A DNA stretch of 64,000 nucleotides from Paenibacillus sp. cl123 (GCF_900101595.1 NZ_FMYY01000001.1:244735-308734); one strand, 5' to 3'. Shown: positions 16,044 to 25,072, counted from the stretch's first letter. Numbers and translations are program-made. Notes: generated from the sequence alone by a model not told the origin.

Positions 16044-18008
16044 ATGTTTAGGACAAAAGATACGGGACAACGGAGTATGGAACGGTTTTTCCTTCGCTGC
16101 AGCTGGGCGATTACCTTCCTGGCCGCCGTCAGTACAGCCGTATCCGTACTGCTGGCCCCATTTGCGGTCGCCGCAGTATGCGGGATGGTCATGCTCTCTG
16201 CGCTCGGGATGAGCATCTGTATGAGAAAAGCCGTTCGCGAAGCAGCGTATGCCCGGGAAGCGGAACGTCACTGCGCGCGTCCCGAGGCGCAAGAGGAAAT
16301 AGAGGAGCCTCACTCTCTGCTCGGAGCTCTGTATCAGCATATACCAAGCGCCGTAGCTGTTCTGGACATGCAAAATAAGATTACCCGAATCAATGCTTCA
16401 GGGACGCATATGACGGGTTATGCGGAGCATGAGATGCGAGGGAAGTCGGTGCTGGAGTACCTGGTGCCGGATCGAATGAAGTCGAACTCGGCGATTTTCG
16501 CCGAAGTGCTCAAGGGAACGACCCGTTCGTTCCGTTCGGCGATTATACATAAAGATGGTTACCGCGTAGATGTAGAATCTACGGCCGTGCCGATTAAGCG
16601 GGACTCGGAGATCGAAGGGGTCGTCGTCATCAGCAATGACGTATCGTCGGCAAGGCGTACGGAAGAGCAGATCAGACATATGGCCTATTATGACGACATG
16701 ACGGGGCTCCCCAACCGGCGGATGTTCCTGCAGCAGCTGGATATGGCTCTGAACGCAGAGCTGGCGCGCGGAATCCGGCTCGCCGTATTTTTTATCGATA
16801 TCGACCGTTTTAAGATGGTGAACGACGGGTTCGGACATGATTATGGAGATATGCTCCTGCTCCAGGTGGCGGAACGGTTTACTCGCTGTATGTCGGAGGA
16901 TGATTTCCTGGCACGCTCCGAAGGCGATGAGTTTGCGCTGTTCTTTGCGGGATGTACGGTCAGCGGTGAGAGGGACCGGGTGCAGGCGATGGCCGAATCG
17001 CTCGCCCAGGTGCTCGAGGAGCCGTTCACACTGGGGCAATACCAGCTTCATATTACGGCAAGCATCGGCATCGCTCTCGTATCGGATGAGGAGAACACCG
17101 CCGAGGAGCTGATGAAATGCGCCGATATGGCGCTGACCCGCGCCAAGGAGAAGGGACGCAATAATTATCAGCTGTTCAACCATCTGATGAAATCGGCCTC
17201 GCTGGAGAAGCTCACGCTGGAGCAGGAGCTGCGCCGCGCGTTGTCACAAGGCGAGCTGCTGCTGCACTACCAGCCGCAGATGGACGTAAAGAACGAGCGG
17301 ATAGTCGGCTTCGAGGCGCTCGTGCGCTGGTCCCACCCGAAGCGGGGGCTCGTGCCGCCCGCCCAATTCATTCCTTTCGCCGAGGAGTCCGGCCTTATCG
17401 TGCCGATCGGCGAGTGGGTGCTGATCGAGGCGTGCCGGCAAAATAAAGCCTGGGAGGATGCGGGCTACGCTCCGCCTCCGGTAGCGGTTAACATATCGAC
17501 CAGACAGTTCCTGCAGCATAACCTGACTGGGCGGGTGGCTGAGGTGCTTGCATTGACGGAACTGCATCCCAGCCAGCTGGAGCTGGAAATAACCGAAAGC
17601 TGCACGATGGATGTCGAATACGCGATCGAGCAGATGCATGATCTCAAGGAGCTGGGCGTCAAGATCAGCATAGATGATTTCGGTACGGGGTACAGCTCGC
17701 TGTCCTATCTGAAGAAATTTCCGATCGACAAGCTGAAGATCGATCAATCCTTTGTCCGCGACATTATGACCGACCCCAACGATGCGGCCATCGTCGCCTC
17801 CATCATCGCCATGACCGGCCATCTCAGCTTGAAGGTTATCGCCGAAGGCGTAGAGACGGAGGAGCAGCTGGAGTTTCTCCGCCGCAATCACTGCGACGAA
17901 ATTCAGGGATATTATTTCAGTCCTCCTCTGCAAGCGGGCAAGGCCGAACAGCTGCTCAAGAACCCCGAATATGCGGCGACGGCAGCCGCTAAGCGACTGC
18001 CGTCGTAA
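16044..18008 (+). CDS. PAS-GGDEF-EAL membrane protein (c-di-GMP turnover)
   Basis: 654 residues. Two N-terminal membrane segments (about 17-60) are followed by a PAS domain (HIPSAVAVLDMQNKITRIN) at about 95-210, a GGDEF domain and an EAL domain. The GGDEF signature reads EGDEF (RSEGDEFALFF), so the first Gly is replaced and cyclase activity is uncertain. The EAL domain keeps its catalytic set: FEALVRW, ELEITES, SIDDFGTGYSSL, KIDQSFV and IAEGVETEEQ. It should therefore hydrolyse c-di-GMP, with the degenerate GGDEF perhaps acting as a GTP-binding regulator. AAGGGGGAT precedes the ATG. A short hairpin separates it from the convergent gene. Confidence 0.93.
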   Translation: MFRTKDTGQRSMERFFLRCSWAITFLAAVSTAVSVLLAPFAVAAVCGMVMLSALGMSICMRKAVREAAYAREAERHCARPEAQEEIEEPHSLLGALYQHIPSAVAVLDMQNKITRINASGTHMTGYAEHEMRGKSVLEYLVPDRMKSNSAIFAEVLKGTTRSFRSAIIHKDGYRVDVESTAVPIKRDSEIEGVVVISNDVSSARRTEEQIRHMAYYDDMTGLPNRRMFLQQLDMALNAELARGIRLAVFFIDIDRFKMVNDGFGHDYGDMLLLQVAERFTRCMSEDDFLARSEGDEFALFFAGCTVSGERDRVQAMAESLAQVLEEPFTLGQYQLHITASIGIALVSDEENTAEELMKCADMALTRAKEKGRNNYQLFNHLMKSASLEKLTLEQELRRALSQGELLLHYQPQMDVKNERIVGFEALVRWSHPKRGLVPPAQFIPFAEESGLIVPIGEWVLIEACRQNKAWEDAGYAPPPVAVNISTRQFLQHNLTGRVAEVLALTELHPSQLELEITESCTMDVEYAIEQMHDLKELGVKISIDDFGTGYSSLSYLKKFPIDKLKIDQSFVRDIMTDPNDAAIVASIIAMTGHLSLKVIAEGVETEEQLEFLRRNHCDEIQGYYFSPPLQAGKAEQLLKNPEYAATAAAKRLPS

Positions 18009-18010
18009 GA

Positions 18011-18026
18011 CCCGCCTGGAGGCGGG
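18011..18026 (+). terminator. Short hairpin between convergent genes
   Basis: CCCGCCT-GG-AGGCGGG lies directly after the GGDEF/EAL stop and before the convergent gene's stop at 18041. There is no T-run on the plus strand. Confidence 0.4.
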
Positions 18027-18040
18027 ATGATTCAGCTGAT

Positions 18041-18559
18041 TCAGCGTACTTCATAGTCGTCGATTTCATTGATTTTGAGCAAATATACCTTCTTTTCGTC
18101 CACATGATAAACGGACAGGTTGCCGCTGGGCGGATCGATGTTGATGATTCGGCAGGGCATGCTTAGCTTGACGCCCTTGGCTTTGATAATATGAAGCCGG
18201 ATTAACGTATTGTCCGTTTGAAACCGTTTCATTTCCTCCCAGATCTGACGATGCTGATCGCCGGCCAGCTCAGCGGCAGGGGGAGCGGCGGCTTCCTTGG
18301 CGCTACCGCCCGGAGGCTTTGCTTCCTTGGCTGCTGCCTGCGGGAAATCCGGCGCTTTCTGCCGTTGTAAAATCGTCTCTTTCAAGGACTGCTCGATTTG
18401 TCTCCCCAGCTCGATCCCTTCCCTGATCTGATAATCCTCGAATGTATTTGAGTTGAGCACATGCAGAAGGGCTTCCAGCGCCCGTCCGTTCGTCTCTTCT
18501 TCGATAAGAATGTCGACTTTGAATAAAAATTTCTTGCGCTGTTTTTTCTGGCTATCCAT
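18041..18559 (-). CDS. Hypothetical protein with Ala/Pro-rich linker
   Basis: 172 residues, SD AGGGAGG before the ATG. The N-terminal half (KFLFKVDILIEEETNGRALE, helical segment ELGRQIEQSLKETI) is joined to a C-terminal beta-rich domain (MPCRIINIDPPSGNLSVYHVDEKK) by a low-complexity Ala/Pro/Glu linker at about 95-125. I do not recognise a family. It is divergent from the YunC-like gene. Confidence 0.7.
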   Translation of the reverse strand: MDSQKKQRKKFLFKVDILIEEETNGRALEALLHVLNSNTFEDYQIREGIELGRQIEQSLKETILQRQKAPDFPQAAAKEAKPPGGSAKEAAAPPAAELAGDQHRQIWEEMKRFQTDNTLIRLHIIKAKGVKLSMPCRIINIDPPSGNLSVYHVDEKKVYLLKINEIDDYEVR

Positions 18560-18755
18560 AAGGAACCTCCCTAGTTAGGTAGTACTACTATACCATGAAT
18601 CAGCTCACTCATGTAGGGGAGATGGCCTTTGTCCCATAATTGCAGGGAGACGGCCGGCTGACGCCTATCCCGGGAATTGGGTGCGGGCCAGCGCACCCCC
18701 CGTATCCCGTCCTCATATAGTAAAAGCATACCAAGCCTTAAGGGGGTGCTGGATC

Positions 18756-19058
18756 ATGATGCGAATGGAGCCAGTCGAAGTGAGCGGGGGTATGGCGCTT
18801 GCCATCGAGGTAAAGCTGCCGAAGACGACTCTGTTGGCTGTCACGACGGATAAAGGATATATTATGTGCGGAGCGCTGGATGTGGGACTGCTCAACGAAA
18901 AGCTGAAGGACCGGGGGATTATCGCGGCGCGGGCCACCGGCGTGCGCACGATCGAGGAGCTGCTGGAAGCTCCGCTCGAATCCGTCACGCATAAAGCCCG
19001 GGAGCTTGGCATTGTTCCTGGCATGCGCGGGATCGATGCGGTCGCCCTGATGCTTTAG
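18756..19058 (+). CDS. DUF1805 (YunC-like) protein
   Basis: 100 residues, start at ATG 18756 with AAGGGGGTG upstream; a 25-codon in-frame extension has no SD. The family core is visible: ALAIEVKLPKTTLLAVTTDKGYIMCGALDVGLLNEKL, then a VRTIEELLEAPLESVT segment. The function of YunC is unknown. In Bacillus it neighbours yunD; here the YunD-like gene lies 27 kb away at 45386. Confidence 0.85.
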   Translation: MMRMEPVEVSGGMALAIEVKLPKTTLLAVTTDKGYIMCGALDVGLLNEKLKDRGIIAARATGVRTIEELLEAPLESVTHKARELGIVPGMRGIDAVALML

Positions 19059-19213
19059 TTCGATCAGGCCGGGAACTGACAACAGACCGGGCCGCTGCGG
19101 CGCTGTCAGCCGAAGGCCGCAGGCGGCCTGATTTTCATGGAACGGCGGGACAAGCCTGCAGGAGGGCAAGGTACCTGGGCTGCTCCCGGCCTGGTACGGC
19201 CTGAGGCATTTTC

Positions 19214-19222
19214 TGGTATAAT
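19214..19222 (+). promoter_or_regulatory. Extended -10 promoter for the alpha/beta hydrolase
   Basis: TGGTATAAT is a perfect TATAAT preceded by TGn, about 35 nt before the start codon. No good -35 hexamer is present, which is usual for extended -10 promoters. Confidence 0.55.
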
Positions 19223-19256
19223 AAGGTCATCCGATTTATAGGGTAGGGGGCTTTCC

Positions 19257-20216
19257 ATGCGCAATGATCATTTTACGTTCGAAGATCCGGATGGAATTCG
19301 CATATATGTATACCGTTGGCTCCCGGACGCCGGCGTTCCGGTCAAGGCCGTCGTTCAAATCTCGCATGGGCTGGCTGAAACCGCAGCCCGTTACGCCGAG
19401 TTGGCCGCGAAGCTGACAGCGGCCGGATACGCGGTCTATGCCCATGACCATCGCGGTCACGGGAGAACGGCCGGCACGCCTGAGCAGGTCACGGTGATCG
19501 GGACTAACGGCTTTGACCGGATGACGGAAGCCGTCGCGATACTGATCGGACGCATCCGCTCCGCATACCCCGAGCTGCCCGTCTTTCTATTGGGTCACAG
19601 CATGGGCTCCTTTGTGGTCATGCAAGCGATGTACCGATACCCCGGACTTGCGGACGGGATTATGCTGTCTGGCACGATGGGACCTCAGCCCATCGCGCAT
19701 GCCGCAGGCTGGCTGCTGGCGGGGCTGCTCATGCTGACGCAGGGCCCGGACAGACGAAGCAAGCTGCTGAACAGCTTGTCCACCGGCGCTTTCAACAAGC
19801 CTTTCCGGCCAAACCGTACCCCGGTAGACTGGTTGAGCCGGGACGAGGCCGAGGTCGACAAGTACATGGAGGATCCGTTCTGCGGCGGGGCTGCGACCAA
19901 CGGGTTATGGTTCTATACGTTGAAGGGATTGCTGGGCAATCATAAGCCTGCCCATCTGAGGCGGATACCGAAGACGCTGCCTTTGTTTGCCTTTGCGGGC
20001 GATCAGGACCCGCTCGGTCTGCAGGGCAAATCCTTTCTGGCCTTGATGCGCCAGTACCGGAGGCTGGGGATGACCGGCGTTACATACAAGCTTTATGAAG
20101 GCGGAAGGCACGAGATGCTGCATGAAACGAACCGGGACGAAGTCATGCAGGATGTGCTGGACTGGCTTGACGTCCAGGTTCGCAAATTCTCGGAGAATAA
20201 GAATAACGAAGGCTGA
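19257..20216 (+). CDS. Alpha/beta hydrolase (monoacylglycerol lipase-like)
   Basis: 319 residues. Typical Hydrolase_4 motifs are an oxyanion-hole region ISHGLAETAARY, AHDHRGHGRT, the nucleophile elbow LLGHSMGSFV, the acid in FAGDQDPLG and the His in EGGRHEMLHE. The catalytic Ser-Asp-His triad is therefore complete. It is probably a cytoplasmic lysophospholipase or monoacylglycerol lipase. TAGGGGGC precedes the ATG. It is followed after 73 bp by a FadR-type regulator, which may or may not share its transcript. Confidence 0.9.
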   Translation: MRNDHFTFEDPDGIRIYVYRWLPDAGVPVKAVVQISHGLAETAARYAELAAKLTAAGYAVYAHDHRGHGRTAGTPEQVTVIGTNGFDRMTEAVAILIGRIRSAYPELPVFLLGHSMGSFVVMQAMYRYPGLADGIMLSGTMGPQPIAHAAGWLLAGLLMLTQGPDRRSKLLNSLSTGAFNKPFRPNRTPVDWLSRDEAEVDKYMEDPFCGGAATNGLWFYTLKGLLGNHKPAHLRRIPKTLPLFAFAGDQDPLGLQGKSFLALMRQYRRLGMTGVTYKLYEGGRHEMLHETNRDEVMQDVLDWLDVQVRKFSENKNNEG

Positions 20217-20289
20217 GCCGGGAAGCGGCAGGGAGCGCGGACGCGCCATCTGACCGGTCCGGAACGGTCCTGACGACAGGAGCGCTTGG

Positions 20290-21003
20290 ATGGACATTCA
20301 GAAGATTACGACGCGTAAAATTTATGAGGTGATTGCCGATCAGATCAAGGACCAGATCACGGGGGGACAGCTGAAGCCGGGGGATAAGCTGCCGTCGACC
20401 AAGGAATTGTCCGAACGGTTCCAGGTTGGGCGCTCCACGGTGAGAGAGGCGCTCAGTGCCCTGAAGGCGATGGGGCTCGTGGAAATTCATCAGGGCGAGG
20501 GAAGTTATGTGCGCACGATCGATTCCGTCGATGTCGATCTGCCCGAGTGGAATTCGCTGCTGATGAGCCGCGAGACGATACTTGATCTGCTCGAAGCGCG
20601 GCAGGCGCTCGAGATTGCCAATGCTGGCTTGGCGGCCGAGAAGCGGAATGAGGAAGACCTGCGCCGGTTCGAAGCCGTTCTGGAGCGGATGGAGCGCCAT
20701 CTGGGCGATGAGGAGGAGGGAGAGCGGTCCGACATCGAGTTCCACCTGACGCTCGCCCAAGCGACGCATAATGATATTCTCGCGCGGATGATCGATTCGA
20801 TCTCTTCTCCTATGCAGCTGGCGATCCGGGAAACCCGCCGTCTGCAGATGTACGGCAGCCGTGCGGTATCCGAGCAGCTCTGGAAGGAGCATCAGGCCGT
20901 ATACGAGGCGATTCGCGACGGCAAGGCCGAGGAGGCCCGCGAGCAGATGCGCCGCCATTTATTCCACGTCGAGCGGGTGCTGGTCACCTTTCTTCAAAAA
21001 TAA
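20290..21003 (+). CDS. FadR/LutR-type GntR-family regulator
   Basis: 237 residues. The N-terminal winged helix (KIYEVIADQIKDQITGGQLK, PSTKELSERFQVGRSTVREAL, VEIHQGEGSYV) is the GntR signature. The C-terminal all-helical FCD domain has LEARQALEIANAGLAAE, DIEFHLTLAQATHNDIL and a HxxxHxxxxEAI-like end (EHQAVYEAIRDGKAEEAREQMRRHL), with His/Asp metal ligands. Such regulators respond to organic acids such as lactate, glycolate or galactonate. No target operon is adjacent, so the effector is unknown. An ACAGGAG SD precedes the ATG. Confidence 0.92.
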   Translation: MDIQKITTRKIYEVIADQIKDQITGGQLKPGDKLPSTKELSERFQVGRSTVREALSALKAMGLVEIHQGEGSYVRTIDSVDVDLPEWNSLLMSRETILDLLEARQALEIANAGLAAEKRNEEDLRRFEAVLERMERHLGDEEEGERSDIEFHLTLAQATHNDILARMIDSISSPMQLAIRETRRLQMYGSRAVSEQLWKEHQAVYEAIRDGKAEEAREQMRRHLFHVERVLVTFLQK

Positions 21004-21022
21004 AATCACAGCAATCCCACGT

Positions 21023-21055
21023 TATCCCGCCCGCCGGTCTGCAGGGCGGGATATT
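21023..21055 (+). terminator. Hairpin after the GntR-family gene
   Basis: TATCCCGCCC and GGGCGGGATA form perfect 10-bp arms, followed by TTT only. It is probably the terminator of the regulator transcript. Confidence 0.6.
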
Positions 21056-21250
21056 TGCGCTGCGCTCCAAACCGGCGGTTTTAAAGAAGCAAATGATGAG
21101 CAATCAGCATAAATTTGTCAATATAGGGTAAATAATAGGCAAAGCGGCACATGAAAGTGGCACACACTAATAATCTCCTAATAATTAACTGAAACTTTCT
21201 GAAAGATTGCTAGCTATAGTGAAGTTAACAAGTTGATGGAGGTGATGGAG

Positions 21251-21832
21251 ATGAAAGACATGCAGCTTCTCCATAAAGGAAAGGTATATCGCGGGCAAGT
21301 TTCCTATGAAGGCTCTGACCTCATGGAGGTCTCGTTCAACGAATCTTCCGACTTTGAGAACGGCGAGTCGGTGATCTGCTTCAATTACCAGAAGCGTGTG
21401 CAGATGAGGGTGCTCCGGGTATCCAAAACAAAGCTGATTCTGGTGCCGGCCGATTCGGAAGTATTCAAGATCGAAGCGCAAAGCGAGCAGCACTACGATA
21501 TGTACCGGGACGAGGACAAAACGTTTGAAAGCTATAAAATCAATATGTTCGGCACGATCAACGATGATTTCAAAATACTGCCGGTTCGCTACAGCTCGGT
21601 CAGCCGGCTTGGATTTGGTTTCGAGGTCAACGACTTCACGGTGAAAATGAACCATGTCTACGATACGATGATCATCTGTGACGACGAAACGATTCATCCG
21701 AAGCTTATCGTCCGCTATGCGCATATCCAGGAAAGTACCATCCGCTACGGCGCTGAAATCCATGCAATCTCGCCATCCGACTTGAACAAACTGCGCTATT
21801 TCTTGGTGACTCAGCAGTTTCTGAAAAATTGA
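21251..21832 (+). CDS. PilZ-like domain protein
   Basis: 193 residues with start at ATG 21251, chosen because GGAGGTGA lies 8 nt upstream; earlier in-frame TTG, ATG and GTG codons overlap that SD. The C-terminal half looks like a divergent PilZ domain (ILPVRYSSVSRLGFGFEVND in place of the usual D-x-S-x-x-G; YAHIQES; AIS-PSDLNKLRYFLVTQQ ending). The N-terminal half resembles a YcgR-like adaptor. The c-di-GMP-binding Arg motif is not obvious, so ligand binding is uncertain. Other c-di-GMP enzymes in this window are at 16 kb, 41.6 kb and 47 kb. Confidence 0.6.
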   Translation: MKDMQLLHKGKVYRGQVSYEGSDLMEVSFNESSDFENGESVICFNYQKRVQMRVLRVSKTKLILVPADSEVFKIEAQSEQHYDMYRDEDKTFESYKINMFGTINDDFKILPVRYSSVSRLGFGFEVNDFTVKMNHVYDTMIICDDETIHPKLIVRYAHIQESTIRYGAEIHAISPSDLNKLRYFLVTQQFLKN

Positions 21833-21928
21833 GCCAGCGCTTCCTTCCTCGTGAATATAATCCGGCCGCAGCCTTCGGGCGCGAGCCGGTTATTTGTGTG
21901 CGGCAGACGCCTGGGCGAGCCGGCGAAG

Positions 21929-21969
21929 CGCAGCAAGCCCTGCCCGGGTTCCGGGCAGGGCTTGCTGCG
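21929..21969 (+). terminator. Perfect 19-bp hairpin with 3-nt loop
   Basis: CGCAGCAAGCCCTGCCCGG, then GTT, then the exact complement. No T-run follows on either strand, so it may stabilise or process the PilZ transcript and not terminate it. The 21833-22296 gap otherwise holds repeat copy 2 and a pair of 25-bp direct repeats, and no gene. Confidence 0.55.
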
Positions 21970-22042
21970 TACAGAGGCTGTCCGCTATGCAGCGGTAGGC
22001 GGCCTCGTTGAACGGACAGACAGGATTGGAGTTGCGGCTTGG

Positions 22043-22146
22043 AAGTCCGGTGAATAAAAGGCCGAGAGCCGATAGAAAGTTGAAACAGCGAGTTTTGAAC
22101 CCACGATCGGCTGCAAATCACGCGTTATTCGCCGGCTGAGCTTTTA
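22043..22146 (+). repeat. Dispersed structured repeat, copy 2
   Basis: It shares AAGTCCGGTGAATAAAAGG, GAGAGCCGAT and AGTTGAAACAGCG with copy 1, and closes with CGATCGGC and TTATTCGCCGGC, complementary to the left end. It is more diverged at its right end than copies 1 and 3. It lies between the PilZ-like gene and the 3' end of nagA, in a convergent intergenic region. Confidence 0.75.
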
Positions 22147-22217
22147 GATCTGCCGTTCACGGGAGGGCTGAGCGGCAAACGAATGTTGCAGGCAAATCGT
22201 ATGCTTTTTGACAGGGA

Positions 22218-22294
22218 GTCGTGGTCGTTTATGCGGTTTTTCGAACAAACGGCATGCGCTCGACTGTCTGTCGTGGTCGTTTATGCGGTTTTTC
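22218..22294 (+). repeat. Pair of exact 25-bp direct repeats 3' of nagA
   Basis: The sequence beginning GTCGTGGTCGTTTATGCGG and ending TTTTTC occurs at 22218-22242 and 22270-22294, offset by 52 bp. The second copy abuts the nagA stop codon. Read on the minus strand the nagA end forms a small GCGG-AAAAA-CCGC hairpin. Confidence 0.75.
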
Positions 22295-22296
22295 CG

Positions 22297-23478
22297 CTAC
22301 AGCTTGGCTGCTCCTCCGACCCATACCTGCTCGATCTGCAGGTCGGTACTGACGAGCAGTGCGTCGGCCAGCTTGCCGGCTGCAAGGGAACCGGTCTCCT
22401 GGAACAGCCCGATGGCCTTGGCGGGGTTGCGGCTGCCCAAGCGGCTGGCTTCCTCGACCGACAAGCCGATCCGCTCAACCATGAAGCGAAGAGCATCGAT
22501 CATCGTCAAGGTGCTGCCGGCCAGGCTGTTGCCTTCCTTGAGGCGGGCGACGCCTTCCTCGACAATGACAGGAAGACCGCCAAGATCGTATTCGCCGTTG
22601 CCGAGGCCGGCAGCGGAGATGGCGTCGGTGATCAGCAGCAGGTTGTCGCTGCGTTTAGCCAGGGTGAGCAGCTTGATGCCGGCCGGGTGGACGTGATGGC
22701 CGTCGGCGATGATCTCGGCATGGATGCTGTCCTCGGTCAGTACAGCCCCGACGACGCCCGGATTGCGGTGATGCAGCCCAGTCATCGCATTGAACGTATG
22801 GACGGCATGTCCGAGTCCGTAGGAGACCGCCTCCAAGATCTGATCGTAGGTGGCGTCCGTATGACCGGCGGCTACCGCGATGCCCTGCTCCGCCAGCCGG
22901 CGGATGACGGCCGGCGCGCCCTCCCGCTCCGGAGCCAAAGTCACAAGCTTGATCAGCCCCGGATATTCGGCCGTCCAGGCGTCGACCCAGTCCAGCCGGG
23001 GATTGACGATGAAGGAAGGATTTTGCGCGCCGGGCCACTTCGGACTGATGAACGGTCCTTCCAGATGGACGCCTGCCACTCTCGCATAAGGCGAGCCTTC
23101 GCGGACATAATCGCTGACAGCCCGCAGCACCGCTTCGATCGCTTCGCGCGATTGAGTCACCGTCGTCGGCACGATGGTAGTGGTCCCACGGCTGTTATGG
23201 AATTTGGTGATCGTATCCAGCGCTTCTTTGGTGGCATCCATCACATCGGAGCCGTATCCTCCATGGATATGCACATCGACGAATCCGGGCAGCAGCCAGC
23301 TGCCGGCCGCATCAATGCGGCTTGCGGCGCTCGCGGCCAGCGACTCATCCAGCTCTTCCATAGGACCTAGCGAGACGATTCGCCCGCCGCTCCATGCGGC
23401 ATACCCAAGCTCCCAAGTGATCTCTTCCGCTGCGACCTTGGCATTGACGATTAAAGTATCCCAATTTACTGTTGTCAT
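22297..23478 (-). CDS. nagA: N-acetylglucosamine-6-phosphate deacetylase
   Basis: 393 residues. It converts GlcNAc-6-phosphate to glucosamine-6-phosphate and acetate. Amidohydrolase motifs are intact: LPGFVDVHIHGGYG (HxH), VAGVHLEGPFIS (metal Glu), AAGHTDATYD, HAVHTFNAMTG and LLITDAISAAG (catalytic Asp), ending with SLAAGKLADALLV. I chose the ATG at 23478, which overlaps the nagB stop as ATGA; a longer in-frame start at 23553 would lie inside nagB. It is the last gene of the rpiR-nagB-nagA operon. Confidence 0.95.
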   Translation of the reverse strand: MTTVNWDTLIVNAKVAAEEITWELGYAAWSGGRIVSLGPMEELDESLAASAASRIDAAGSWLLPGFVDVHIHGGYGSDVMDATKEALDTITKFHNSRGTTTIVPTTVTQSREAIEAVLRAVSDYVREGSPYARVAGVHLEGPFISPKWPGAQNPSFIVNPRLDWVDAWTAEYPGLIKLVTLAPEREGAPAVIRRLAEQGIAVAAGHTDATYDQILEAVSYGLGHAVHTFNAMTGLHHRNPGVVGAVLTEDSIHAEIIADGHHVHPAGIKLLTLAKRSDNLLLITDAISAAGLGNGEYDLGGLPVIVEEGVARLKEGNSLAGSTLTMIDALRFMVERIGLSVEEASRLGSRNPAKAIGLFQETGSLAAGKLADALLVSTDLQIEQVWVGGAAKL

Positions 23479-24218
23479 ACGAGCAGACTCCCCGCTTCCT
23501 GATCCAGAAGTACTACGACGTGAGAATGGGTTTGGAGCAGCGATGCCGGGCATTCGGTCGTAATCGGACCTTGCAGCGCTTGCTTCACGATTTCGGCCTT
23601 ATCTTTGCCGCGAACGACAAGCACGATCAGCTTGGCCTTTAGGATCGTGCCTACGCCCATCGTGATCGCGTGCGTAGGCACCTGCTCCGGCTTGTCGAAG
23701 AAACGTGCGTTGGCTTCACGGGTCTGCTCGCGAAGCTCGACGACATGCGTCCCGCACACAAGAGCGCTGTCCGGCTCGTTGAAGCCGATGTGGCCGTTAT
23801 GGCCGAGCCCGAGCAATTGCAGGTCGATCTGGCCGCTGTCCTTGAGCAGCCGCTCGTAACGGAGGCATTCCTTCTCCAGATCTTCGGCCATGCCGTCAGG
23901 AATATGGCAGCGCTCCGGGGAAATATCGACCTGCCCGAGCAGATGCTTCTGCATAAAGGTGTAGTAGCTGGCTTCATGATTCCGCTCCAAGCCGATATAT
24001 TCGTCGAGGTTGAAGGAAGAAGCGCCTTGGAAGCTGACCAGACCTGCCTGGCAATCGCGGACAAGTTCCTCGTAGATGCCGACAGGCGTTCCGCCGGTCG
24101 CGAGCCCGAGGCGGGCGTTCGGATTCGTCTGGAGCAGGGCGGTGATGATGCCGGCTCCGGCTTTGTTCAGAGCTTCTTGGGTTTGAAAAGTCAGGATGTT
24201 CATCGGGTTTGTTGTCAT
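23475..24218 (-). CDS. nagB: Glucosamine-6-phosphate deaminase
   Basis: 247 residues. It converts glucosamine-6-phosphate to fructose-6-phosphate and ammonia. Recognisable NagB motifs are LGLATGGTPVGIYEEL, FNLDEYIGLERNHEASYYTFM, LLGLGHNGHIGFNEP and THAITMGVGTIL. The ATG at 24218 overlaps the upstream regulator's stop as ATGA. The in-frame Met6 (MNILTFQTQEAL) matches the usual family N-terminus and could be the true start. Product and pathway are consistent with the adjacent nagA. Confidence 0.95.
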   Translation of the reverse strand: MTTNPMNILTFQTQEALNKAGAGIITALLQTNPNARLGLATGGTPVGIYEELVRDCQAGLVSFQGASSFNLDEYIGLERNHEASYYTFMQKHLLGQVDISPERCHIPDGMAEDLEKECLRYERLLKDSGQIDLQLLGLGHNGHIGFNEPDSALVCGTHVVELREQTREANARFFDKPEQVPTHAITMGVGTILKAKLIVLVVRGKDKAEIVKQALQGPITTECPASLLQTHSHVVVLLDQEAGSLLV

Positions 24219-25072
24219 CTCCCTTTTTCTTTGCGGTATTTGCGGACTTGCTGAAAAGAATGCTCCAGACGAGGCACATACTCGTCGAAGTTCTCGCTGA
24301 CAAGCGCAGTGAACAAAATATCCATCACATGCAGTTGGGCGATGCGGGAGGCCATATCTCCGCGCCGCATGCCTTCTTCAAGCGAGGAGGCGAAGAGGCG
24401 GATATCGGCTTCCTGCGAGATCCGGTTGGAGCCGAACTTGGTCAAGGAAACCGTCACGGCTCCCCGTTCCTTGGCGCAGAGCAGCGCATCATAGGTCTCG
24501 ACCGTCTCGCCCGAGTAAGAAATGGCGAAGGCGACGTCCCCTTCCTCCAGGCTGGAAGCCGAGGTAATCTGCATGTGGGCGTCCGGCCAGTAATAGGCTA
24601 CCTTGCCGATCCGCACCAGCTTCTGCTGGAAGTCCAGCGCGACAACGCCCGAGGTGGCGACGCCGTACAGATCGATCCGCTTGGCTCCCAGCAGGGCGTC
24701 CACGGCTGCCGCCACGGCCTGCAGATCAAGCTGGCGCGTGGTGTCGGATATCGAACGCACATGATTCGCTTCGATGGCCTGGACGATGCTGTGCAGCGAG
24801 TTGCCTGCAACAATATCCTGGTAGGTCGACTGAGGGGGCGTAACGGCAAGCTCGGCGCCCAATCTCATCCGAAAATCGCTGTAGCCCTTGAGCATCAGAC
24901 TGCGGCAGAAGCGGGAAACGGTGGCCGTACTGATGCCGGAGCGCTCCGCCAGCTCCGTAATGCTGAGCTGCACCGCTTCATGGGGATGCTCAAGAAGAAA
25001 ATGCGCCAGCTCCAGTTCCTTGCGGTTCATGCCCGCCTGCTGTTCGCGGATCATTTGGATAATACTGGACAA
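24215..25072 (-). CDS. RpiR/MurR-family sugar-phosphate-responsive regulator
   Basis: 285 residues. An N-terminal RpiR helix-turn-helix (LSITELAERSGISTATVSRFCRSLMLKGYSDF) is joined to a SIS domain (AKRIDLYGVATSGVVALDFQQKLVRIG, AFAISYSGETVETYDALL) that binds phosphosugars. I chose the TTG at 25072, preceded by AGAGGGTGA; in-frame ATGs further upstream lie in an A/T-rich promoter-like stretch with no SD. It leads the nagBA operon and probably senses GlcNAc-6P or GlcN-6P. Many Bacillales control nag genes with a GntR-family NagR, so an RpiR regulator here is a variant. Confidence 0.9.
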   Translation of the reverse strand: MSSIIQMIREQQAGMNRKELELAHFLLEHPHEAVQLSITELAERSGISTATVSRFCRSLMLKGYSDFRMRLGAELAVTPPQSTYQDIVAGNSLHSIVQAIEANHVRSISDTTRQLDLQAVAAAVDALLGAKRIDLYGVATSGVVALDFQQKLVRIGKVAYYWPDAHMQITSASSLEEGDVAFAISYSGETVETYDALLCAKERGAVTVSLTKFGSNRISQEADIRLFASSLEEGMRRGDMASRIAQLHVMDILFTALVSENFDEYVPRLEHSFQQVRKYRKEKGR

